Assembly: GCA_019155205.2 (NCBI GenBank)
Contig: JAHNZQ020000227.1
Coordinates: 922,049-972,752, forward strand
Length of the DNA stretch: 50,704 nt
Direction: 5' to 3'
DNA from: Gracilaria vermiculophylla
Taxonomy: Eukaryota; Rhodophyta; Florideophyceae; Gracilariales; Gracilariaceae
Positions 32,450-43,968 of the stretch are shown here, one piece after another (positions within the stretch are counted from its first letter, which is position 1; each line of letters begins with the position of its first letter). Made by a program: the position numbers and the translations under genes. The notes under the pieces are model-generated. The model did no database searches and had not been told where the DNA came from. It saw nothing but the letters and a program-made list of their open reading frames with translations.

Positions 32450-34825
32450 ACACCATGAAGTGCGGTCGTTGAGAGTGGAACATGACCTCAACCCTCAATC
32501 TCTTTTTCGCCCCTTTTCACTATCATGGGTTTTTCACGCAGCTTGCTGGCTTCATCTCCCAATGTACTCCACAGTGAGCACGGTTTTTGCATTGTTGTTG
32601 GTACACTTTCCGACATGCGCCGATCATCGTCGCACGAATAACAAGTGTAAGAAATGAAGACCCCAAGGTTTTATCCTGGAAGACGCAAGTCGCACGCATT
32701 TTAGATGCTATCCTATCCAGAGAAGTCTTCATGGCGTTGAATTGCTATCCTTGCCTCTCTAAAGACTGGGTATTCACGCTAAGGCGGTTTGCAAGGTCCT
32801 ACCGCATCGTGGCCACATCCTCCGAAATCTCGCTAGGGCGAAACCCGACCTCTCAGAGGAACTGCGCGATGACATCGCTTCAAGGCACAGAGTTCGCAGG
32901 GTACACGATGGAACTGCTAACTCCAGCCGTGGTAGGCGGAGTCGCCTAGGTCGCCGAGTGCTAGGAAGCAACCGGAGGAAGGTCCTCAGGATCATCCGAC
33001 ATAGCGGCAGCGCTCCCGCCACGCAGGGTGTCTTCCTTCATCGAGTTGTACATCTGCACTATAAGCCCCACTTCTACCCCGTCATTGGGTTTACCTGACT
33101 CGGGAATGACATCGTCGACCGCCGCTGCGGGATTTTCATCCACTATGGGGTCATTCTCCGCATTGGCGCGGTGATAGCCGTCGTCGTTGAAATATCAACA
33201 ATGGTGGCAGCCGGAATCCTCCAGGGCGCACTGCAATAGTTCTCCTCTTAAACGCGACTGATCTCCGTGTAGTCTCCTGGATCAAAACACATGAAGTCGC
33301 GCGCGTCCGTGGTGGTATGCACGAGACCGAGAGCGGATCCACAATGCGGCTGGCTTTACTGCGCGTTCTGTCGCGGCACTTCGTCCCAACGGACCAGATC
33401 GTTGTAATCTAAAAGCTCAAACATTCCCTCCTGGTTGGTTTCATACTCGAGAGGGATTCTCATGTCCGAGCTACGGATGCATCATTGCAAGCGCGGTGGA
33501 ACATGTCAATCATGGTATTGATCGTACGCCTCGACAAGGATATAAGCCGCATGGCGGACAGCCTACTCCGTGGTTACGACATACTAGTACGCTGAACAGA
33601 GATTGACCCCCATGGCGGAGCATACATACGTCAGAACCAGGGAGAGCTTAACGAAAAATCCCCAGCATTCCTCAACAGGGGCCTTGCAATCTGAAATTGG
33701 GACATGCCACAACATACGGTAACACGGCGCGATGCGCTCAATCTCCGTGTTCTGATACGGTACGAAAAAGCCGTTTTGGGCTCTCCAACCCCGCTCTTCG
33801 GCGATGAAATTCTACAAGAAGCGGGATTGGCTCTGCCGGTAGAGGTACGAAAATTCAGTGCGGATGTTAGGCTGCGTTTAGCAAAAAGCCTCCTGGCGCA
33901 CCCGGACGCAGCCCCGCCACTCGGCGACAACCAGTTGGTGGCGCAAACCGCAGTACCCGATTGTTCTGCGCGTGCGATAAAATAAGATGTCGAAGACCTC
34001 ATGGGGCCCCGTCAGTGTCTCAGACGGTGTCCGGATCCGCGGGAAATGCGCAATTCGGATCAACGCGCAGTAAGACTCTTCTAAGGACTCCCCGTGACGG
34101 AAGGTGGGGGCATAAGACGGTACCGCGATGCGGTTGCGCCAGTCCTGGTGTATTGCAATCCCCCAAAAAGAGAAAGTACCATAAAGGATGTTTGGCACCT
34201 TCCTCTCGCAACGTAGTTCACAGGTAGAGCTTTCCTCAGGGGAGAAAAACGATCCGGGTGTAGTTCCGGGTCCAAGCCGTCGCAACTGGTGCAGAAGAAA
34301 GGACAAAATGGAAAAGCCGGGGATCCGGCATGTCCTGTGATTAAGGCAGTTTCCTTACGTTTGTTGAGATGTCTGTGTAATATGTCTGGCTATCCCTGCG
34401 CTGCCGGTAATGTATTGGGCCGCGCCGTTATTGGGCAGGCTGCTTTGAGCGGGTGGCGGACGTAGTCCAAAAAGGGGTAGTCTGGAGGTCTAATGGGGCT
34501 AACCTTGTACGAAGGTGCACCCTTATAAAGGAAAAAATAGTCCAGAAAACGGTTCTCGGCGTCAAGGTTGGTTGAGGTCCGTAGTCCACAGCGTACTTAT
34601 CCGAGGTGGATATAGTGTCCCGCGTGGCCGTCAAGTTCAGACCGAAGATCCCGCTGAGTCCAGTATACTGGGCGCGACGGCTGGAGTTTCGTCGCGCTAA
34701 GTACTATAGCTCTCAGGCTGTAAGAGCCAATATAACTAAATAAATAAATAGATAAAGTATTAAGCTACCAGTGCAAGGCAGGTGCAACCCGGCCCCCATT
34801 CTGTAGCCAGCGGCGCGTGTCGCGC
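32450..34825 (-). mobile_element. Inverted partial Gyp2-family copy (LTR/leader plus coding remnant)
   Basis: The reverse complement of ~34825-34150 aligns with the 24592-25300 LTR/leader (CCGCTGGCTACAG, GAGAACCGTTTTCTGG, GATCCCCGG...GACGGCTTGG, GGAAGGTGCCAAA). Downstream on the minus strand, ~34.1-32.5 kb, coherent protein-like stretches continue in changing frames: GFFVPYQNTEIERIAPCYRM near 33.75 kb, DDVIPESGKPNDGVEVGLIV at 33.06-33.12 kb and SLDRIASKM near 32.7 kb. They match no family I recognise. The piece abuts the Gyp2 chromodomain tail-to-tail. Confidence 0.65.
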
Positions 34826-35514
34826 GACGTGGCACCCGCGCTGGACAGTCTCCCAGAACGCGCACGAGACCCGTGCGCGGGCCGCTGTGTATAGTATGTG
34901 TGCCAAATGACACCTGACTTGCTTTGGTAGTTTAGTATTTTGCTATTTATTTATTTAGAAATTTTTGGCACTTCCGTTTGAGAACTACAGCACTTAGAGC
35001 GAGGGCACTACAGCCGTCGCGCCTAGTAAACTGCACCAAGTGAATGTTGGGTCTAAACTTGCCGACAACTCGGATAACTCTCCCCATCTTAGACAAGTAC
35101 GCCGTTGGCAACGGACGTCAACCATCTGTGACGCAGAGAACCAATGTCTGGACTATTCTTTCCTTTTTTCAGGTTCGCCCTCGTACAAGTTTAGCACGAC
35201 CGGACCTCCAGTTTACCCCTTTCCGGACGATGTCCGCCACTCGTCAAGTACTGTCAGCCCGCTACCCGTGCGGCCCAATGTACTATCCGGCCGCGCCGAG
35301 ATAACGCGATATACTACAGGGTAATCTCACCAAACTTACGGAAATGGCCTCAATCACAGGACTCGCCAGATTAACGGTTTTTTTATTTGTCTTTCCTCCT
35401 GCACTCTTTGCGGTGGCTTTGCCTCGAAATTATGCCCAGCTCGTGTGCCCCGCCTGAGGAAACCTCTGCCTCTGAACAACCTTGTGAGAGGAAATTTCCG
35501 AATTTCCTCCGTGG
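34818..35514 (+). repeat. Forward Gyp2-family LTR/leader copy
   Basis: Aligns with 24592-25300 in the same orientation, starting TGTCGCGCGACGTGGCAC and running through GAGAACCAATGTCTGG to TTCCTCCGTGG, where the Gyp3 LTR begins. It is either the displaced 3' LTR of Gyp2 or the 5' end of another copy broken by Gyp3. Confidence 0.7.
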
Positions 35515-36060
35515 TGTGGCATCCTCAGTTCTTCTTTCAAAGTGATAGCGCTTGAGGTCCACTGGGATGTTTTGGTCAATCCAAACGCGCGAGTTTTTAA
35601 AAATGGTCTCCGTTACTCACTGTCACGAGCCGAGGGATTCTTGAAAGGGGATTCAAAAGCACCAAGCGTAGAAGAGGGTTCACTGGGCCGAAAATGCTTC
35701 TACATGCACTGCTATGCGGGATCCTGGGGATCAGCGGGCTAGAAACCTGAAGGCGTTCGACAAGAGTCTCCAGCCGAAAAAAGTAGAGGAAGACTCAAGG
35801 GTGCTCAGTTTACTTCCCCCAGTGTTCGAGCTCAACCGATTGATTACGTACAGTGCCAGGAGCCCCCCTCAGCAGGTCTCATCACTGTAAACTAGTCTAA
35901 CTACCTACACTAATTGACGGAAGCAAATCTAAATTCTACAATTCCTCAGGACTACTGTAGCACATGTGAGCCATATAGGGCACCTTATGGCTCAGTTCAT
36001 AAAATGCGAATACTCCTCAAGAACACACAACCACAAAACAATATTATCTTATGATCCACT
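35515..36060 (-). repeat. Gyp3 3' LTR (element orientation)
   Basis: Matches 45796-46347 in direct orientation: CAGTTCTTCTTTC near the left side, CACCAAGCG in the middle, CAATAT...GGATCCACTGT-like right end. Divergence is visible throughout, so the insertion is old. Confidence 0.85.
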
Positions 36061-36400
36061 GTGCAACGTACCCCCTTTCCTGAATAGCATCACGTCCCTG
36101 AGGTGCATCTTCCCATAGCTCGATCCTTAAACGGCTCCTAACGGCGGCGACGACATAGTAGCCTCCCGCAATGGGATAAATTATCTCCCCCAGAGCTTCC
36201 TTCGAACTGCAAAGTTTTCGCGCAACGTACAATCCTTGGGCTTCCGTTTTTCCTTTGAGGCGATTATGGGTCCCTAACTCTTCCCGACTTGACCTCAATT
36301 GCTCTATCACGGTGTATCTCACTGGTGCAATAGCGCGAGTCAGCGGTGACCTCTCCCATACAACCTGGGTGTCACCCGCAAGGAGTAGGTGACCTTTCCT
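36044..36400 (-). CDS. Sense-strand ORF at the 3' end of Gyp3, unknown
   Basis: A minus-strand frame of about 110 codons, continuing upstream of the first possible start. It includes LLLAGDTQVVWERSPLTRA, EALGEIIYPIAGGYYVVAAV and DAIQERGYVAQWIIR. Its last codons run through the polypurine tract and into the 3' LTR. Composition looks like a real protein. No family is recognised; an element-encoded accessory or envelope-like product is possible but unsupported. Confidence 0.4.
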   Translation of the reverse strand, partial: RKGHLLLAGDTQVVWERSPLTRAIAPVRYTVIEQLRSSREELGTHNRLKGKTEAQGLYVARKLCSSKEALGEIIYPIAGGYYVVAAVRSRLRIELWEDAPQGRDAIQERGYVAQWIIR

Positions 36401-37320
36401 TCGCAGCCGGGGCGTGGGCCGATTTGGCCTGCTTGCTGGTTTCTACTCGTGGGGCAATACCGCCAATTCTCTAACAGCGCCGAATACTCTGATATCCTCC
36501 GGAAACGTGCGAGTTGTCAAGTCTGCTTGTCCATCCTCATCGGAGACATCTTAAGTCATACTTTTCGTTCCTACCCTGTCGTCGTTCTCCGTTTTCAATG
36601 AACTTGTTATACGTTATGTTGCTCATTTACTCCTCTACATCCCCTGGTCCGTGCTCTCCGCATATTTCTCAATGGCGTCGTGACATGGTTCCTTCTCCGA
36701 CTGGTGCATAACGGTGGGTCTCTTTCCCGGTGATGTCCTGTTCAACTCTTTTAGGGCCACTAAACACTCGTTCTTCATTCTGCCGACTACATACACCTTC
36801 GAGACGTCTTCTCCGGCCCAGACTACTGCTTCTCCGTCTGATGATGAGATGTTTCACACCTCCACCGCTGCGCCACTCCGCCTAGTGGAGCATTTCGACC
36901 ATCTTGCTACACTTGTCTTTGTGCCCTTCTATGACAGGCATATCAGTCTCCGTTGTTCCATGGGGAATTATATCCACCATTGTGGGTCGCACCTTTAAGC
37001 CATGGGATTCTGCGACATACCGGATGTTGTTGGACCAAAGATGTGCTATATGCGATATAATCTCTAATGACACAGGGCGTACAGTTCATTATTTGAGCTA
37101 TTAACACGACTTCTCGCCCTATACTTATTTATAGAACGAAACCTCGAGCGTATAGTAACCAATGTTGACTACTGCTGTGCACCTGTACTATTTTTCTGGC
37201 TCAGGTATCTTCTGATAATTGAAACCACGGTCTTAGTGTTTAGCTGGAACTATAACCTGTTGGAACACAGATGAGCTATATGCGCTATATTCTCTTGTGA
37301 CACAGAGCGTACAGTTTACT
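36401..37320. other. Gyp3 internal DNA, unassigned
   Basis: Short ORFs on both strands without motifs. It holds the ~70-bp direct repeat pair listed separately. Confidence 0.4.
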
Positions 37321-37330
37321 ATTTGAACAT
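37033..37330 (+). repeat. Pair of ~70-bp direct repeats
   Basis: 37033-37101 and 37261-37330 share CTATATGCG, GACACAG, GCGTACAGTT and ATTTGA in register, about 228 bp apart. Confidence 0.75.
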
Positions 37331-37549
37331 TCAGCAGAGGTCACTTGAAACGACAAGAAGCGGAACCGGGTGGGATCCTTCCGTGCTCACTGGCCCCACA
37401 CTCCAGCGCATGAGGACAATGCTCCATCCACGGTGGGACAATGCGACACCCCTTACCTCAATTGAGGCGAAGAGCGCCAGATTCAGTCTCGAATCCAATT
37501 ACTCCTGCACAGGTAAAGTATTCTCCAACGAACGGTTCATTTTCTGAAC

Positions 37550-39000
37550 ATTACCGATGGACGTTCCGCTCTCGCAGTACTGCCATTCGATACCCACTAT
37601 AATCGTCTCTAATGGCTGAATCACAACCACTGGGCGACGCACAATGCGTATGAAACCCGGCTGCGGAACGCCGAAGGATAATTTTATGGCTGGCACAACA
37701 CGGAGGTTCATGAGGTGCCTTCCGGGCCTCTTCCAGAGTATAACAATAGGGTGTGCAACTCTTGAAGGGACCAATGGGTCTCCCCGGATCTCTTGGTGGT
37801 GACGCCAATCTTGTTCTCGTACTATACCTTAGAGGTTCTGGATCCCCAGGACTCCGTAGGACAGTTAACCATTTTCATCGCTTCGATAGAATATGCAGTC
37901 GGCACCCTAGCGGCTTATCTACAGGCCAAAGACGAGCGCGTCACCTCTCATAGCCTGTCGCGCAACGGTCCCTTCTACTAGGATTCCTCGTATCCGCCAA
38001 CCGCCGGACGTTTGCTCCCTTTGTCTGTGCCAACTATCAAGGTAATCCGCTCGATAAGGATTCAGAACCTGTCTTAAGGCACCACATGGAGCGATTGTGA
38101 GGCGTAGACGCTGCTACATTACCACCTTCAGATGGCGTGGAACAATGCTCTGGGTTTTTTGTTGTACGAGTACGGCAAAGACAAGTTTCACCTCATTGTG
38201 AGAAGGCCCATTAAAGAAAGTAGATGGCGAGCCTACCAGGCCTTCCCCCGCTTTGGAGCTTCTCTGGTTTCTTAGGTGCTGCAGCTCATTGTCTCTTATT
38301 AAGATGCTGTGGTGGGGAGCTTAGCGATCCGTACGCCACTCCCGTCTCCGGATCCGTTACAGGACGTGGCTGCCCCTTCCGAGGTGGTGGCGTGGCCTCC
38401 AACTTCGATGCTGAATCCTCCCGCGGCGGTAACCGGTGTGACTCTAATAAAAGGGGATGGTGTGACTCCGTTCTTGACCGTTTTGACCTCCGTGGTGGAG
38501 CCCTGTTCGAGGAGTGTCCCGGTTCCTGTTCTTTAGCCTCGCTCGAGAATCGTCCCGGCTCCTGTGCCGCCATCACCTCCAGTTCAGGCTGCTCCACCCT
38601 TTTCTCTACTGTTCTCTGCGATAGTGCCTGCAGTATCTGCTCGGGAGCCTACCGTTTCGACTGGTCCACCATCTGTCACTGCATCTGTTTTGGCTGTTAT
38701 TCCGTCGGTATAGATTGCCACTTATGGCATTTTCTTGGGCTGGTTGTTCTATGGGGCGCTTAGGACTGCCTTTCAAGAGTTGATGCAAGCTTGTCTGGTG
38801 GCGCGCCGCCCTGCGCCCCCGCTTCCTGTAAAGGCCCAGCGCGAGGCTCTTAACTAGTCCTTGAGCTGCATAGGGCACTGGCAGATCAAGACTCGATGGC
38901 TGCCATCAAGAAGAGTCTGATGGAGTTCATTGAGAGCCAGGCACTACCAGCGAGAGCTCGCCTGCATGCAGAGTATGCGACGCGGTTTGGGAATCATTAG
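37550..39000 (+). pseudogene. Coding-like remnant antisense to Gyp3 pol
   Basis: On the plus strand, opposite to the element genes, protein-like stretches follow one another across frames: TPILFSYYTLEVLDPQDSVG (37.8 kb), NRRTFAPFVCANYQGNPLDK (38.0 kb), WNNALGFLLYEYGKDKFHL (38.15 kb), a Pro-rich run with PSPPVQAAPP (38.57 kb), a hydrophobic helix YGIFLGWLFYGALRTAF (38.72 kb) and ALADQDSMAAIKKSLMEF (38.88 kb). No homologue is recognised. Antisense ORFs between integrase and 3' LTR are known in some plant gypsy elements; whether this is one is inference. Confidence 0.4.
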
Positions 39001-39289
39001 GCGTAAAGAACCGAGCCATGGCAGTTATTCCACAGTGACAGAATAAAATACCCTTAAGGTGGAGCACCGGCTCCTAGACCGGTGACTGCTGTACAACTGG
39101 GCCGTGCCCGAGCGCCCAGGGACAAAAAGTGCAGCCACATAAGCATACGACAAACGAACAACAGCGACCTGGAGGCAAGAAACGAAACTAAAAATGGCGG
39201 AGATATAGCAGGGAACGAAAAAGAACCCAATCTTAGGGCCCCTCCGCCTTTTCTGAACGGAGACGCCTTTGTGAAAATACGTTTCCGCT

Positions 39290-39871
39290 GCAGATTGGCG
39301 TTTTATCTTCTGAACAAGTTTTCCGGAATTTGTCCGTAGGCATTTACGTATCATTCTTTAAGGTGTATCCGTATCATCGCACGCGATACAGTATTCCTGC
39401 AGGCATTGGTCGGTGAAAGACAATTTGACCCAGCACAAAAATAATGTCCCCTTGAGAAGCCATTATGGCGTCTGGAGCTTAAATCAATGGTTCACAGAGA
39501 GATGTGATGGGATTTCCAGTATCCATAGGCGTCGTCTCTTCTGAGGTGGTTAGAGTAGGAGTTTCCGCGTGTTGCAACTGAGGCGGGGTGGCGGGTATTT
39601 CGAAAAGGCGAGGCGTCTGGACTTTTGTCCCCCGATCACGCGAAACGACGTTTCGGAGCCCGTTTACCTTGATGGCGATAGTGCCCCTGCAAGAGTGCAG
39701 GTTTTTGTAAGACCATAATGTGTTTGGCTCCAACCTGTGCGTGATATTCGATGATTCATCGGTCGTCACTCCAGCATTGTCGAAAAAAACCTCGTCGCTT
39801 TCCTTCAGGTGTGGGCCTTCTTTCACGTTCAGGTCAAAATCCCGCTTATATCTCGTCTCAAAAGCGTTCAA
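39290..39871 (-). pseudogene. Gyp3 integrase C-terminus and chromodomain
   Basis: 39871-39479 (130 aa) has AFETRYKRDFDLNVKEGPHL, ESDEVFFDNAG and AIKVNGLRNVVSRDRGT, the post-core integrase region. Beyond a stop, another minus frame at ~39.42-39.30 kb reads LYRVR-stop-YGYTLKNDT, a chromodomain core whose Trp codon has become TGA. Confidence 0.75.
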
Positions 39872-39928
39872 TATATCCTTTTCGAGGGAAAACGCGTCCG
39901 TATATAGCCTTAATATGGAACGCTTTGC

Positions 39929-40680
39929 TTAAGGCGCTGTTCTTAACTGTGGCGCATTCGCTGGATGCGCCGTAGAGCGTGCCGCTTTTGCGGCTGTAAG
40001 CAAGATGGGCGAGATCACCAAAATGGAAGGAGCAGTTCCCGTCGAGCGGTGCAACTGTAGATTGTATTCATACGTTAGCGGGCCCACGTATGCGTCCCAA
40101 TCCTTCTGGTGATCCGTGATGTAGTGTTTCAGCCATGAGGCGATAGTTTTATTAAACCTTTCCGCCCGTCCGTTGGTCTGGGGGTGGTATGCAGTGGTAA
40201 AAAAGTACTTCATCTCCAGTATTTCTGAGATGTCACAGAATAGATTTACCGCCAACTGGGGTCCTTTGTCCGTAAGGAGATACACCGGGATCCTATGTGT
40301 GAGACCCCAATTCTTCAGAAAGACGTCGGCAATTACTGCTTCCATGGTGCGTCTGAGGGGAATGAGGCGCGTGATCCTTGAGAACCGATCGGTAATCACG
40401 AGAATATATCGGTATCCTTTCTTCGACTTGAAGAGAGGGCCAAAACTATCCATTGCCACAAAATCCAAAAGTCCTGAAGACATGAACAGGGTCAGCGGCG
40501 TCCGGCGTATGCGGATATTTTCCTGAGTGGCGGAGCACGAGTGGCATCCATCACCGTTTGGAAAGCCTCATTTGTCATGTGTGGCCACTAAAACTCCCTG
40601 CTCATGGAGAAGTATATGCCCGATCTACCGAGATGTCCTGCAAGGTAAAGATAGTGCGAAAAATACAGCACCCTTCCCCG
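39929..40680 (-). pseudogene. Gyp3 integrase zinc module and catalytic core
   Basis: 40483-39929 (184 aa) is a well-preserved core with DSFGPLFKSKKGYRYILVIT (first Asp), LLTDKGPQLA (second Asp) and QTNGRAERFNKT (Glu), so the whole DDE set is present. Upstream at 40680-40490 are GHLGRSG, WPHM and CHSC, the HHCC zinc module, split by a stop and a frameshift. The core ends in a frame change near 39.95 kb. Confidence 0.85.
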
Positions 40681-41189
40681 TAGGCTCTTCGGGACCACCT
40701 TTTGGAGAACATCCTTCTGGGGAACGCTGCGTACAAGTACGCCGTCGCGATCAGAATCAAATGAAGATGTTGGATTCCTCCCAGTGGCGAGGCACTAATT
40801 GCAGTACGTCTCCGTACTCTGCTCCTTCGAGAACTCTGCTATGGTATTGGGGAGAACTTCCTTCTCCTCCTCGATGAGTACCATCACTTCACGGTGCCCA
40901 GTAAAACGTGCCTCCTAATTTAGAGCATTCTACGCATTCTCCTTCGAATCCTTCTTTCGTGTCAGCACTATTGATAACTAGACACGGAATAGTGTCCTCC
41001 GAAGGTTTTTTATCTTTTCTCTCTGTAGAGATTCGTGACAGCGCGTCCGCTGCCCAGCGTTTTATGCCAGGGCGGTGATTGATGTCAAACTATTACTCTA
41101 GTAGGCACGGTCTCTCCCTCGGCAGGCGGGCAGAAGCATCCGTGGAGGACAATATCCACTTTAGTGGTGCATGGTCCGTCCTCAAGGTG

Positions 41190-41440
41190 AAACGCTCGCA
41201 CTCCAGTTATGGGCTTGAAAGCAACACCGCCCATACAATGGTGAGAGATTCGCGCTCCGAGGTGTAATAATTGTGCTCCGTCGGTGGAAGGCTGTGACTA
41301 CAGTATCCCATAGGTTGAAGTCCTCCTGTAGGTTGTTCCTGTAGGAAGACACATCCAATCTGATATTTATAAAGGTCTGCGCCCAGCATCATTCGGCCAA
41401 TATGCCTCGCAAGAACGAAGATCTATGGCTCTATTAGTCT
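41190..41440 (-). pseudogene. Gyp3 RNase H remnant
   Basis: 41392-41207 reads GADLYKYQIGCVFLQEQPTG, then GYCSHSLPPTEHNYYTSERESLTIVWAV, the diagnostic gypsy RNase H segment with the ER(E)xLxIVWA helix. The first acidic position is A-D-L in place of D-A-S. It is cut by a stop near 41207. Confidence 0.75.
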
Positions 41441-41809
41441 CCTATTCAAGGTATTAAATGCTTCGAATTCCTCGTTAGTCAAGAGGGCCCATTGCATCAG
41501 TTCCATTTTTTCCATACGGAGATCTAACGGCGCTATAATACGGGAGAAATTCGGAACAAACCTCCGAAAGACATTGCCAAACCCCAGGAAAAAGCGTAGT
41601 TCCGTCTCATTTGTGAAAGGGTGAGCTTCCTTGATGGTGTTTTGAGTCTTGTTTGGAAACCTTTAGGTGGCCCTAGAGCACAACATTCCACAGTTTATCT
41701 ACCGAGGACTTATAAAAAATCTCTCGCCCAGCTTTAAGGTGAGCCCAACATCCTTCAGGAGTTGGAGCACGTGCATAAAATCCATGAAGTGCTCCTCCAC
41801 GCAGCGGGA

Positions 41810-42420
41810 GTGTATGACGACATCTTCAACATACACCAGGACGTACTATAACTCCACCTTCGACAGGATTATGTCCACCGCTCGTTGGAACGTAGCGGGT
41901 GCAGTCTTTAATCCGAATGGCATCCTTAAGAATCTGAAAACTCCACACTGCGAGGTGAACGTTGTGTTCTCCCTGTCGGATTCATCTATCCAAATTTACC
42001 AGAAGCCAATATTGGAATTCAGCTTAGAGAAAAAGGAGAAATCACCTAGGGAGTCAATACATTCATACATACGGGGTATCGGGTGCGCATCGCGTACCGT
42101 CACCCCGTTGAGGCGTCTATAGTCAACGCAAAACCTCAAGGAGCCATACTTTTTCTTCACTAATTCCACCGGAGAGGCCCTTTCGGAATTAAGGGCTCGA
42201 TAACGCCCTTTTAAAGCATCCGGTGGACCTCACTTCGTTTGAAATCACGCGCATGAAGCTTAGCTCTCCTCGATAGTTGGTGCACCGATTTCGCATCAGT
42301 TATGAGCTGGATCTGATTTTTTTCAAGGCTCATCTGACCAAGGCAACGAGACCTTATGTCTTCAAAGGCAGATACCATCTCCACTATCCTATGGCGATAC
42401 TCTTTTACCTCTTCGCCAAT
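41810..42420 (-). pseudogene. Gyp3 reverse transcriptase
   Basis: The reverse complement of ~42180-41810 reads PVELVKKKYGSLRFCVDYRR, LNGVTVRDAHPIPRMYECID, FSKLNSNIGFW, a stop where Q is usual, TFTSQCGVFRFLRMPFGLKT, APATFQRAVDIILSKVEL, another stop, then YVLVYVEDVV. The polymerase box is thus Y-V-E-D, with the first catalytic Asp replaced by Glu, and N-S-N replaces D-x-N in the first box. It is inactive. Confidence 0.85.
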
Positions 42421-43558
42421 TCGGAGCTTCTCCTGCCAAGGACGAGGCTGCTATTTCCCTGGAATAGGAGACGCTGCTTTTGTGTCCATGGTGTATATTG
42501 CATCATGTTCATAAAAGTCTTCCATACAAAGAAGAGAAGCCAGTCTGGCAGCGGTGGGTTGTGTCAGTCCGACGACAGATCCTTTTTGAAACCGCAATGA
42601 CGACTCCTTCGGGTTGGCAAGGGCGACTCTGAAGATAATAGTCGGCACAATTTCCATAACGTCGTTCTCCATCACGGGAGTATTGCTTAGTCGATCGATG
42701 CAGAATTCTCTGTGGATTGAAAGTACGGATGCAGAGGTCCGTAAGCAAACTTCTGCCTAAATCCTCTCTATTATTTGGATACTCTTTACCACCCAGAGCT
42801 TATTCGCCTGTGTCTCTTTTCAAAGATTTTTCACTCGACGCGCATTTGCGTTCAGTCATGGAGATTTGGGCACATTACCTACAGAAGCGGCGTCGTCAGA
42901 CGTCACCTTCCGCAGGTATGGGTATATTGCACGTACATAGCGATCCACAAAGGAAGTGTGCAAGATGCATATTGCTGCCAAGTTTTTCGCCACTAGAAAC
43001 CACATCTTCACCTGTAAAGAGCCTTACCGATGATACAAACATAATTCTTCGAGGATGTTTAATGCTCATCGCGACGCACCTCTAACCGTACGGAGCTTGC
43101 CAGTCCTCAAGGAGCCGAGAACAGACCACAAGAGCACGTCAGAGTGCATGAGGCTAGGGCCAACACCGGTGTCGAGGATGGCGCGCACCGTTGTGGAGAC
43201 GAGTGGGGAACATCTCAAGAGACGAAAACCTTACAATTTCACGGAGAAGCGTGCAGAAAGAGTGATAAAGGATGTTGAATGGTTCCAAATGGATTAAGGT
43301 CCGCCACTTCTGCGTCAAGCGTGCATATGGCTTCTCACCCTTCCCTAAAGGCGACCTCCACTGGGCCAAGGCTCGACGGGAAGGAGCCACGCGGAGCCTC
43401 TACGCGTAACCCTGAGGGGTTTTCTGGTTGGAGGGAATCTGAGTTTCAGTGGGGGACGGGTGCTGCGATTGCGCATCGGGATGCGCCGTGTTGCTCTCAG
43501 GTGCAACCGGTTTGGGTAATGTTTGGTGCACTGAGGGCGTACGTGCGAATTTTATAGA
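42420..43558 (-). pseudogene. Gyp3 protease / spacer region, poorly preserved
   Basis: The region lies between the gag zinc-binding part and RT, where the protease belongs. The minus frame at 42675-42451 (IVPTIIFRVALANPKESSLRF) resembles a protease-downstream linker. No DSG active site was found. Other frames are short. Confidence 0.3.
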
Positions 43559-43968
43559 CTACACTCCAACTAGAGCGCCGTTACGGTACTTTTCTTGAGG
43601 GGACGGGATATCGATATATGCGTTTCGATAACTTCCAATCTCCGTTGCTGCGTCCTTCAGGTTCTGGTAATTCTTCTTCCGTTTTTTAAAATAATGGTGG
43701 CTCTCAATGCCAGGGTGAGAGTAGTACTTTGTAATGGCTCTCGAGACATGCAAATCCTGCAGGGCGGGGGGGTAGCCCGAGGGTTTGCAGATCGAGCATT
43801 CCTGTAGGATCCTGTAGAAGTGTACGAGATAGGGGGTGAGGGTGTCCTTGTCCTAGACGGTGCTACCTGGGATAAGGCTTGTGTGAGAGCAAGGGTCTCT
43901 TGCTCTTCGTCGAATGTGCGGTCGTAAACCTCCCTAAAGGTGCTGGAGTCCAACGTCAGGGTGGACAC
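43559..43968 (-). pseudogene. Gyp3 gag C-terminal part with Cys/His motif
   Basis: Frame 43968-43657 has a Ser/Pro-rich linker ending in PPCRICMSREPL. The overlapping frame 43753-43559 continues as MHVSRAITKYYSHPGIESHHYF. Read across the frameshift, a CxxC is followed ~9-15 residues later by histidines, suggesting a degenerate nucleic-acid-binding knuckle. Confidence 0.45.

Larger units (their letters stand above)
24592..32450 (+). mobile_element. Ty3/gypsy chromovirus Gyp2 (plus strand, 3' end missing or rearranged)
   Basis: LTR/leader, gag, RT, RNase H, integrase and chromodomain follow in gypsy order. From 28847 to 30481 pol stays in one reading frame and is interrupted by single nonsense codons, so decay is mainly by point mutation. 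A normal 3' LTR directly after the chromodomain is absent. Instead an inverted partial copy of the same family begins at about 32.45 kb. Alternatively the forward LTR copy at 34818 is the original 3' LTR and the inverted piece is a later insertion. Confidence 0.8.

Noticed and set aside
38224..38763. 179-aa plus ORF rich in Cys, Gly and Ser
   Set aside because: Another plus frame over the same DNA gives the more protein-like Pro-rich sequence, so this frame is probably not the original one. The region is annotated as an antisense remnant instead.
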